Part shown: piece by piece, positions 1-10,700 of the stretch
How positions within the stretch are numbered: the first letter of the stretch is position 1
Layout of the letters: every line of letters starts with the position of its first letter
DNA from: Psococerastis gibbosa
Taxonomy: Eukaryota > Arthropoda > Insecta > Psocodea > Psocidae
Assembly (NCBI GenBank): GCA_963971405.1
Contig: OZ020492.1
Coordinates: 21,606,204 to 21,670,203, forward strand
Direction of reading: 5' to 3'
Length of the DNA stretch: 64,000 bases
Notes under the pieces: model-generated
What the model saw: the letters and a program-made list of their open reading frames with translations, nothing else
Told to the model about the DNA's origin: nothing
The model's database searches: none
Made by a program: the position numbers and the translations under genes

Positions 1-1499
1 CCATAGACCAAATGTTGATAACTAACGCAGTTAAAGGATTAAAACACAGCAACCGATTAATTCTGAGGTCTACCTTTCACATACTCCTAAAGGTTTATGA
101 ATAAATTCATATATTTCAATTAAACACATAAATAAATAACTTCAATAAAACCGATATATGCATTATTTTCTTCTTAATTTACTACGACCTTTTTTAAATT
201 TAATTTTGTTACCGTTTCGGGTCATACCATACATAATTTTTAATAATTGTGTCAGGAATTTTCCATATTAATTTTTAGTGTAAGAAAGGGCAATTGGCCC
301 TAACTACGCTGTTGAATAAAGACGATTTATTATTATTATTATATTGAAAGAAATGGTATTTTTTTATATGAGGGGAAAATTAATACAAATAAGTGATTTC
401 ATTAAATCAATTTAAAATAATTTTTTTCCCCAAACACCAAAACTATCAAGGGAAAAGCAACCTAGTGGGTCCTTATCACCCATACAACGACTACCATACG
501 CATGGAAGAAAAAAAAACAGTTAAAGCCACTTTAAAATTATTTTTTAGCAGTTTTAGCATAATCGTTCTGAGATATGATTTTTGTGAACATAGATACAGA
601 ATTTAATCTAAATCCGAAGAGTAATTTATCCACAGATTGCGTCTAAAAAGGATAACAAAATTTCAGTACCCTCCCATAAGAATTTATTCGTCAAAAAATA
701 AAATTATCGTCAATATGCAGCTATTGTAAATTTTGCCGAGCTAGCAACTTCTCATAATAGCTATTTAAAATTTCATATCGGCATTTTACGGAAATTAAGC
801 TTCTACAAACTATAAAAATTTATGTAGGACGATAATGTACAATAGTTGCACTATGATTAAATATGTTAATTCATTCATGTGCTCGTATGTGTAGCATATG
901 GTACAAATCAGGTAATAGTACTTCGAATGAAAGAATATTAATAGAAAGTTCATGGGTTCAGTGACGAAATACTAGCACAGGGCATTATAGAATAAACGTT
1001 ATACTTGAACGAAACAATCAGAAGCCATCAGAAGTACAGCACCAGATATTAATTTAATAGTAATATACAATATATGAATTTAAATGTGAATCGGATAAAT
1101 TTGTGATGTATTGTCTACAATTCCGTTTGGACATTGTAATCGCATGTAAAGTTCATTTTGAACATAAATTTTCTAAATAAATAACTAACGAAATCAATTC
1201 CTAATGTAAAATATATTAATCTAAGGAGTAACTAACATTCTGAAATAAAAGAATAATCGTTTTACTTGGATGAAACAATGAGAAGCGTTACCATCAGAAT
1301 TTCAACACCAGATATTAATTCATTATTAATATATATAAATTTGAAAGTGAATCGGGTAAATTTGTCATGTATTGTCAACAATATATTATAGCTGAAGGTT
1401 ATGTCCATTTTGCACATAAACCTTCTAAACAATTAAGTAGAGAAATCAATTCCTAATATACATTTTTTTCTTCGTATGACTAACTGCAACGTATCACAT

Positions 1500-1812
1500 C
1501 ATGGCAACATCAATACATCAGCTTTCGCAATGTAAATGCTTAAAAATACGGCACCATGATCGTCGAATTATAATATGTTTTCAGACTCTTCTGATGGGAA
1601 CACGAGGGGTTACTTGATTACATGATACGAATCTGATTCATATGAGAATTCAGTTGACTTGTCGTATTGGTATAGCTTTTGGTAGAAATTGTGAAATTGT
1701 TGGATGTAGTTGGACCGATATATGGGGAGTTTTTGAAGTCGTATCCCTGGCTCATAGAAGGCGGCAACGGCTTATTGGCATCAGGAGGCATGTCCATTGG
1801 TTTGAAATACAA
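1500..1812 (-). pseudogene. Decayed duplicate of lgs C-terminal exon (copy 1)
   Basis: The minus-strand reading still resembles the end of the real lgs product: PPDANKPLPPSMSQGYDFKN followed by SQLNSHMNQ. It lacks about a dozen bases present in the real exon (the IADP segment), a deletion shared with copy 2. The real terminal residues are lost. No complete upstream lgs sequence accompanies it. An alternative terminal exon is conceivable, since the frame stays open over 84 codons, but the frameshifts relative to the real exon argue for a pseudogene fragment. Confidence 0.8.
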
Positions 1813-3109
1813 GCACAAAGCAATGTGTTGCGGAAATAATGGAACAAACCGTTGTACTTGGTTGAACACCAAATATTACAAAATATCCGATGATACTGTA
1901 TATGAAGTAGTCCTATTCAACTTCCATAGACCAAATGTTAATAACTTACGCAGTTAAAGAAATAAAAAACATCAACCGAATAATCCAGAGGTCTACGTTG
2001 CACTTCCTCTTAAGGATTAATAATTTGGACACTAATAAATTCATATATAAATTAAACCCATAAATAAGTAACTTTACTGCATTAAAAGAAAAGTTGGTAG
2101 CTAGACAAAATAAATGTACATACGTCACATAAAAACTGATACATTGAAACATTATTTTTCTCTTCATAATGTAATTATTATGTTGCAGTTTTGCATTATA
2201 CAATAACATTTTATATAATTGTGTCAACCATTTTAAATCATTTTCTCCAACGGTGAAATAAACGGTAGTTTTATTACTGCGGGGGAAAATTAAGAAAAAT
2301 ATGTGATGTTTTTTAATCAATTTTAAGTCATTTTTCCCTAAACCAAAATTTCAAAGTAAAAAGCGACCAGCGGGTCCTTATCACACACATGACGACTACA
2401 TGTTTTAGCAGTTTTTTTAGTTTTAGGAGTAAACCCCCTCTCAAAGTGACTTAGCACAAAACAGAAAAGAATCATTATGCGATATCATTTTTTTGAACCT
2501 ACGCTACATGCCGAATTTCATCAAAATCCAAATAGTAATTATTGCGCACAGATCGCGTCAACCAAAAGGATAACAATCCAGATATCAACGCCTTACCATA
2601 AGAATTTATTTGTCAAAAATAAAAGTATCGTTTCCGTGTACCTGATGTAAATTTTGCCTAGCTAGCAACTCCTCTTATAAGTTATTTAAGACTTCATATT
2701 AACTTTTTCCGGAAATTAAGCTTCTACAAACAATAAAAATTCATGTGTACTAATGTGTAGCATATAGTACCAGTCACGTAATATTACTTCGAATGAATGA
2801 ATATAGATAGTAAGTTAATGGGTTTAGTGACGAAATACTAGCACAGGACGTTATAAACTAAACGCTTTACTTGGACGAAAATTAAAAGCGTTGCCATCAG
2901 AAGTACAACAGCAGATATTAATTTAACATTAATGTACAAAAATTTGAAACTGAATCGGGTAAAATTAGTAATATATTGTCTAAAATACCGTTCGGTCATT
3001 ATAATTGCCGGTTGTGGTCATTTTGACCATAAATTTTCTAACAAATAAGTCGGGAAATCAATTCCTAATATAAAATTTATTCATTCTACTACTAACTGCA
3101 ACATATCAC

Positions 3110-3432
3110 ATCATGGCAACATCAAATATCAGTCAGCTGTAACAAAGTACATGCTCAAAAATACGGCACCATGATCGTTTAATTATAATCTGTTGTCAGA
3201 CTCTTCTGATAGCAACACGTGGAGTTACATGGGCATGAAATAAAACTGTATTCCATAGGAATTCAGTTGACTTCTCGTGTTGGTAGCGTAAAGCTTTTGC
3301 TAGAAATTGTAAAATTGTTGGGTGTAGTTGGGCCGATAAATGGTGAATTTATGATGTGGTGTCTCTAGCTCATAGACGCAGGCAACGGCTTATTGGCATC
3401 AGGAGGCAAGTACATTGGTGTTAAATACAAGC
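3110..3432 (-). pseudogene. Decayed duplicate of lgs C-terminal exon (copy 2)
   Basis: Base-level similarity to 3700-4030 of the real terminal exon is clear (the strings TCAGTTGACTTCTCGTGTTG and GGCAACGGCT are kept), but the frame is broken by stops and indels. It shares the 12-14 base deletion of copy 1, and both copies share a flank (AAATACAAGCACAA) not found in the real exon. The two fragments therefore descend from one earlier partial duplicate. Confidence 0.75.
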
Positions 3433-3573
3433 ACAAGTCAATGCGATGGGTAAATAATAGAACAAACCGTTGTACTTGGTTGAAACAATTAGAAGCGATG
3501 CCATCAGAATTACAACAACAGATATTAATTTAACATTAATAGATATACATTTGAAAGTGAATCGGGTACAATA

Positions 3574-3589
3574 CTCTGTCCGGACAGAG
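3574..3589. repeat. 16-bp perfect palindrome
   Basis: CTCTGTCCGGACAGAG is a perfect inverted repeat inside the fourth 240-bp module, just downstream of the lgs stop codon. The other three modules do not contain it. It could form a short hairpin in the lgs 3' UTR; no function is inferred. Confidence 0.6.
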
Positions 3590-3819
3590 AGTATAATTGT
3601 CAATTATATTCATTTTGAATATAAAAATTCTAAATAAATAGGTTGAGAAATCAATTCCTAATATAAAATGTATTCATCCTACGACTATGTGTAACATATC
3701 ACAACATGGCAACATCAAATATCAGTCAGCTGTACCAAAGTACATGCTAAAGAATACGGCACCATGATTGTTACGAATTATCATCTACTGTCAGACTTTT
3801 CTGATGGCAACATGAGCGC

Positions 3820-4781
3820 TTACTTGGGCATGAAATAAGACTGATTCATATGAGAATTCAGTTGACTTCTCGTGTTAGTAGCGTAAAGCTGTTGTTGGAA
3901 GTTATGAAATTGTTGGGCGTAGTTGGGATCGGCTATCGTGGGGCCAATAAATGGTGAATTTTTGAAGTTGTTTCCCTGGCTCATGGATGGGGGCAACGGC
4001 TGGCTGGCGTCAGGAGGTAACCCCATTGGACCGCCTTTGAACATACCAGGATTAGACATGGCAATAGGATCAAAAACGGGTCCACCAGGCCCTGAGGGTT
4101 TGCCGATAACCGGTGGCCCTGGTTTCATTCCCGGTCTCATCTGTCCCCGCAGCATATTTCCACCCATCATCAGGTTTTGGCCAGGACCTTCCATCCCGGG
4201 ATGACAGTTTGCCATGTACATGCCAGGGGGCTTCCCATCTTGATTAGGATTAGCAAATCTTTGTAGAAAGTCCAAACTTGGCGGATTTCGCACGCCAGGA
4301 TTAGGACTATTTCCACTCGGCCTAGCGGGCAAGTACTGGATTGTATTAGGTGTACTGGCTTTCACCTGAACATTCATTCCATTGTAAGAATTTGGTCCCA
4401 TCATCCTTGGAAATGGAGGATTGTTGAAAAATCTTGGAGGAGGGCCCATTCCAGGCTTCGGTGAACCGCTGTTCATAAAGCCTGGACCCATATCCAACAT
4501 TTGAGATCCTACTTGATGCGGTACGAAGGGTAGGCTATCCATGCTCTCCATATGCATGGCTTGGTCCATGGGAAGCATCGAATTTTGAGGAAATGGAGGT
4601 CCTTGGCAGCTTGTCGGAGTTTGACTTGTTAGCTGCTGGCTCATTTGTGCCAAGGAAGTAATCGGATCGAAATGTATGGCTTTACTACTTGGCGGACAAT
4701 TCACTCCATTGGGGTTCAGGGGGATATTCTCTGATCGGCACGGACTTGGCCCGCCAGGACTTGAAGGCACCACTCCTAAAT
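3820..4781 (-). CDS. lgs: lgs terminal coding exon 13 (residues about 758-1077)
   Basis: Acceptor TTCTATTGCAG precedes ATTTAGGAG; the reading frame ends in SYFMPK and TAA. It contains NIPLNPN, FDPITSLAQMSQQLTS, NVQVKASTPNTIQYLP, SLDFLQRFANP and FHNFQQQLYATNTRSQ, the conserved C-terminal blocks of insect Legless. The 3' UTR runs into the tandem duplicates downstream; no clear AATAAA was found nearby. Confidence 0.93.
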
Positions 4782-7700
4782 CTGCAATAGAAGAATAGAA
4801 TATATTAACTTTAATTCCATGAGACATTCAATTGAATATATCAGAAACGTCTGTTATCACTAGGCTAAGTTGAAATTACACCAAGCCCATACAAATATAG
4901 AACTAGGCAAATCATAAAAATTATAAATAATCACATCATGTAACTTCAGCCGCAATTATATTAATATACGCGCACAGTACAATGCTATCCGAATTTCTAT
5001 AAAGACTCAGTGAATGAAACGTAACAAATCCTTTCTGGTACAAATTAATACGCCACCACCTGCCCATTGCACGTTAATTACTTGCTGCAAAATTATAATT
5101 TTATTTCTACACACATATATAACTACTGCAAAGCCCTGTTTCAGAGAAGCTGAAAATTAGGGACTGTGTAATTTATCAAGTTTTAACTCTGTTAGCTGTA
5201 CCTTATTAACATGACTTCTGAAGGTATGCTGATATAGAACTATTTTCTCGCCAAAATCCGCAGACACAGTCCAAAAAAGCAGGCGACAGAAGTGAAACTT
5301 CACCTATCAACTGAAGGGCCAGTGAAACAGTAGCAGTCGGATATTAAAATCCCCTAGATTTTATCATGGACGAAGGCGTTGTGTACCCCATCTTTTCATA
5401 AATATATTATTTTAGTTTTACTCAGTTGCCATACCAAGTTGAATCCACCAGAACAGAGCCTGTTCCAAACTGCGGCATATTTGATAGTGTGCAAAGCGTT
5501 GGCCGGGGAACATGGTGGGACATGATAACGTGCTGAGACTATAATAGTCAGTCTGAATGCGCATCGAGTCGTGGTCACCTCTGAATTATTCGTGTGACTT
5601 TACTAAGTGCCCCAAGTGGTTCGGAACCCATCATAATCAGGAGGTCCAACCTGTCAGTTAACTCCCCTTCTCCCCGAGGTGAAGGATCTGGCCATAGGGT
5701 GCCTCAAGTAAATCAACGGACTCACTCCCCCCACCAGGCTGACAGGGTTGCTTAAAGCAGAAATGCTGAAAGCAGGTGTTGGAAGACAAAGAAGTATTAT
5801 TCAGTGAATATGGTATTTAGTGGATATAAAATATTATTTAGTGGGTTTTAATTGCATACTAATAAAATATATGAAAATTAAAAAAAACATTTGAGGTGTT
5901 TAAGAGTAAAATTTTTATAAAAGGATTTTGTTTTCAATTTTTTTGCGTAGAAACACCAAAAATTGAGTTACATAAAATTAATTTATAATAGTAAATAAAA
6001 ATAAAAATAATAAATTAATTATTATTACTTAAAAGAGAAAGATAGTCTGATGATACAGCATCAGTTACGACTTGTGCCGGTGCTGTATCTTTAGGATTTC
6101 TTTCTCTTTTAAGTATTGATATAGTCATAGTCATTACATTAATTTATCTCATTTTATATAATAAAATAATTCCCTAAAGGTGCTGCAATGGGCAGTGCTT
6201 TTTCTTTCAACAAATAACTTAATATTAATATATATATTATACATAATATAATTATGGGTCCAAAGGACTCGCAGCAATCATTGTTGAGTGTGTCACCGTT
6301 TCTAGTTTTTTTTTATTTTCTTTATTTAAGGGCACGAGGCCACGCTTGTGGCATATGCGCCAAGACTCTAAGTTATCATAGTAGTTATATCACTTTTAGA
6401 AGCTCAGTATGTTGGAGAAAGGCTGAAAGTGAGGCGACATTACTAACGTCGTCTCCGTTTCTAGTAGAAAAGGAGTTGAACTCGGCAATAACCGGCCATT
6501 GAATTATAAAAAGAAACTGAAATCGGGATCGATATTAATCGAAGCCCGCATCAACGAAAGCTCAAAGAGTTGATGGAAGTTAATGAACTAGGCAGTATCC
6601 CAGTTACGGTTAATATGCATCCCACACATAAATGTAGCAGGGGCGTAGTCAGATGCTTTGATTTATCCGATTGTATACTGAGGCAGAAATCCTTGAATCC
6701 CTTGAGTCAAAAGGGGTAACAGCATTTCGTAGACGTACCAAAACAAGAGTTAATGGTAGACCATTGGCTTTTGTGCTAACCTTTAAATATGAACAACATC
6801 CGGATTATATTAAAATATTTTACAGAATCAATAGTGTCACGTACTATTATCTCTCAACTATACGAACCAAGGTATGTTTGGTATATGGTCACTCTATTTG
6901 AACGAAGGCTAAGGTTTGCACTAAAGGTGGCCGAGTGTACCCTATTCTGAAGAAGAAGCACAATGCTCAAACGCAGTAAATGCGCAGCATGCGGTAGCAC
7001 ATGTTGTAAACAAGTGTTTTGTATTTGTGAACTTTTTTCATACTTTTTAAAAGGAAAAATCAGTGAAAATTTAATTTTGAATATAATTCTGTAATCGGTA
7101 GTAAATGCTTCTCCTAGCTTCGACTAATACGGCAAGAATTACAATACCTCTGAGTTAATATCGGGAAATCAAAAGCTGTGAGTAGTGAATTGAATAGCTG
7201 TTCGTAGGAACCAGCACGCACCAGCACTGCTTAGTCAAAGCGTCTACAATGACTCACTGAACTAGTTACAACTGCTATTCTAGTAACCAGCCAAGATTTA
7301 TACTTACTGTGGAGATACAAACTAAAGCAGAGCATGGCACCTACGTTGCGAGGTTCTAAGACAGAGGACAGCGGAGTAGATGATACACTTACAAGCATCA
7401 ATCAAAAGCTAACTAAACTTGATACAATGGTTGAGGACATGAGAGACCTAAAAATCTCAGTCCAACTCATGTCAGATAAATACGATGAGCTGTTGCAGGA
7501 ATTAGAGCAGTATAAGAATAATAATATCAGTTGTAGAAAGGACATTGATCAATTAAAAAACGAGAACCAATACCTGCATCGCACTATAACGAAATTAACA
7601 CAACAAGTGAATTTTATGGACCAGTATTCATGGAATCGAGATGAACCCAATGAAGACCTGAAACAAATCGTAGCTGATATTGCCAACCACATACGGGTGC

Positions 7701-10700
7701 CAATTACAGCAAATGAAATACATGCTATGTATAGGTTAAATGCAGGAAATAATACAAAGCGGAACCCAGCAATTATCGTAAGATTTACCAATAGAAACGT
7801 GGCAGAAAAATGGTTGAAACACAAAAAAAACAGGGTTGGCAAGTAAAAACATAATAACTGGAGGTTCGGATGCAGAGATTTACATTAATGGAAATCTGAA
7901 TCCGGACAATAAGGAGCTATTCCGGCAGACGAGAGTGGCGGGCAAAAAATTAAAATTTAAGTATACGTGGGTAAAAAACGGCAATATATTCATGAAAAAA
8001 GAAGATGATTCCAGAACGCTGCAAATTAGATCCATAGAAGATATTCCAACACCAGCGACCAATAACCACTCATACTCAAAAATCTCCAGTCCAACCAATG
8101 TAGTTGGCACAAGCCCACGGCGCCAGATTTAAATTATTTAGGACCCTCTTCAGTACCGTCCAATGGTGAGACGTCATAACTTAAAAATCTATTACCAGAA
8201 TACTAGAGGGCTAAGAACGAAAACTCAAAAATTTTTATGCAACACGTCGATTGGTGATTATGACGTCATTGTGTGCACTGAAACTTGGCTGAATAGTGGG
8301 ATTCACGAAGCCGAACTATTTACTGACCAATATACCGTGCTCAGAAGGGACAGAGAAAATACCGCAAGCTTATCTAGAGATGGGGGAGGAGTACTGTGCG
8401 CAGTAAGATCCACGTCACTAGCTGAGCGTCTGCAAGATATTGAAACTGGTCTTGAAGATTTATGGCTAAAAGTAACCCACAATAACAAAACTGTATTCAT
8501 TTGCGTTATTTATTTTCCCCCAAATTGTTCTATTGATGAGTATACATTATTTATACAAAAATGTAATCAAAACCAATATGTCTTTGAAAAAAATGTTATA
8601 ATTATCGGAGATTTCAATTTAACGAATAAAGTGTGTGCGGAAAGAGAAATAACAAACTTTTGTAACTACAATAATTTGAACCAATGTAATACGATTTGTA
8701 ACTCACATAATCGATGCCTAGACCTTGTACTAACAAATATAAATAATGTAACTGTGATAAAAACAGAAGGGTTTGTAAAAGTAAATGATCATCACCCATG
8801 CCTTGAAGTTATACTGACATTTGTTGTAATAAATCCTCACATGAGAAATCCTGATGAGGAGCAAATAGTAAAATTAAACTATAGTAATGGGGACTACAAT
8901 GCATTATTTCAAGTTCTATATGTACAAGACTGGGCGTGTTTATATGAGATACAGGATGTTGATTTGGCTTTAGACTATTTTTACAGTATTCTAAACAACA
9001 CATTTCTAATTATGTACCAAAAAAAAAAAAAAAAAAAAAATTCAAAAGGAAATACCCTCCTTGGTTTTCCCATGAAATTATTAAAGCAATCCGTAAAAAG
9101 AATAGGCTACATAAAAAGTGGGTAAAAAACAAAATTGATCATGATTATCAGCAATTCTCTTTCATACGTAGAAAGATAAAGAATATGATTAGACAATCCT
9201 ACAAATTATACTGTGAGTCTAACTCACATGATAAAAAAAAATTCTGGAATTTCGTAAAACTCAAAAGGAATTTGAAGGGTCAAATATCGTTAATGAAATA
9301 TGGTGGTGAAAAACTTGACAACAAAAAGGATGTCTGTGATGCCTTCCAAAAATATTTTAAGAGTGTATATAGTCAGGAAAAACCTACGATTGATCTCGAA
9401 GCTATTATGGAATAACCCATCTTAGCCAATTTAGATATATTAAATATAACTCAGGTGACTGAGAATGAGGTATTATCAACGTTAAAAAATATTAAGAAAA
9501 GTAACTCAACTGATGATCGTATCCCCTCTTTTATAATAAAAGTATGTGCGACTGTACTTGTATCACCTATGACATATATTTTCAATATGTGCCTGTTAAG
9601 ATGCAAATATCCTGAGGTATGGAAAGTTTCTAAAGTGATTCCAATACACAAAACAGGTATGTCAAAGGATGAGATTACCAGTTATCGTCCGATTAGTATT
9701 ATGTATGCGATAAGTAAGGTTTTTGACAAAATTCTCAAACAAAAAATCTATGAGCATATTAATTATGTCATTAGTCCATCTCAGCATGGATTTGTACCTA
9801 GAAGGTCAACTGCCTCTAACTTACTAACACTTATCGAAATTCTATCAGAAAATTTCCAGAAAAATAGTCAAACGGATGTTATTTATACTGACTATGCGAA
9901 GGCTTTTGACAAAGTGGATCATGAAATACTTATGAGCAAATTAAGGAAATATGGTCTTTCGAAAAACTTAATAAAATTACTTATCTCATATTTTTCGGAT
10001 AGGAAACAATTTATTTCTACAAAGGAATTTGCTCCGCACCATTTATCATCCTTTCCTCTGTAATCCAAGGTAGCACTCTAGCTCCTCTATTTTTTATTCT
10101 TTTGGTAAATGACTTACCCCAGATAATCAAGCATAGTAAAATACTAAAATTGGCTGATGATGTCAAACTATTAAAAGAAATAACTAATGTAGATGATTGT
10201 TTATTACTTCAAGAAGATCTAAACTCCTTATACGATTGGAGCAAGAAAAATAAATTACACCTCAATATTGCCAAATGCCAATACATAACTTTTTCTCTGA
10301 AAACGTATCAAATTAATTTTACATATTCAATTGATTCTGTAAATCTTAATAGAGTAACCGTAGTTAAAGATTTAGGTATACTATTGGACTCAAAATTAAC
10401 CTATAATAATCATATTGATAAAATAATAAACAGAGCCAACAAAATACTGGGGTTTATCATTAGAAATACTCGAGGTATAATAAGTAACCAAAAAATAATT
10501 TTTAATTTATTAAACTCCCTATGCAGGAGTGTACTCGAATACGGTTGTGAAGTTTGGGACCCCTATACAAAGGGCAACATATAAAGTTTAGATAAAGTAC
10601 TAAAGAGATTGTTAAAATGTATGTACTATAGACAAACGGGTGTTTACCCACAACTAATGCCTTCGAAACATTACTAAATCACTTTCTGATGCCCACGCTT

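Larger units (their letters stand above)
1..3480. repeat. Tandem duplicated flank of lgs (about 1.6-1.9 kb units)
   Basis: The sequence at position 1 recurs at 1924, and 720-1000 recurs at about 2630-2860. Each unit ends in a decayed copy of the lgs terminal exon. A shorter internal module of about 240 bp (marked by the word CATCAGAA and the word AATCAATTCCTAAT) occurs four times, near 1005, 1265, 2870 and 3475. Both units also carry an old copy of element F (about 290-720 and 2270-2620), so that insertion came before the duplication. Unit length differs because unit 1 has two adjacent modules. Identity is too low for a very recent event. Confidence 0.8.

Noticed and set aside
1-3700. CRISPR-like repeat array
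   Set aside because: The repeats are few, about 240 bp to 1.9 kb long and imperfect, and derive from the lgs 3' flank.
3923-4204. Plus-strand open frame over lgs exon 13
   Set aside because: It is the antisense shadow of the Pro/Gly-rich lgs coding region.
3820-4781. Collagen- or mucin-like protein because of Gly/Pro/Met richness
   Set aside because: The ordered Legless blocks (HD1, HD2, VQVKASTPNTIQY, QQQLYATNTRSQ) across exons identify BCL9/Legless; there are no Gly-X-Y repeats.
6026-6115. Hammerhead or twister ribozyme in the hairpin
   Set aside because: CTGATGA is present but no GAAA core follows the inner stem, and twister consensus words are absent; the plain hairpin reading fits better.
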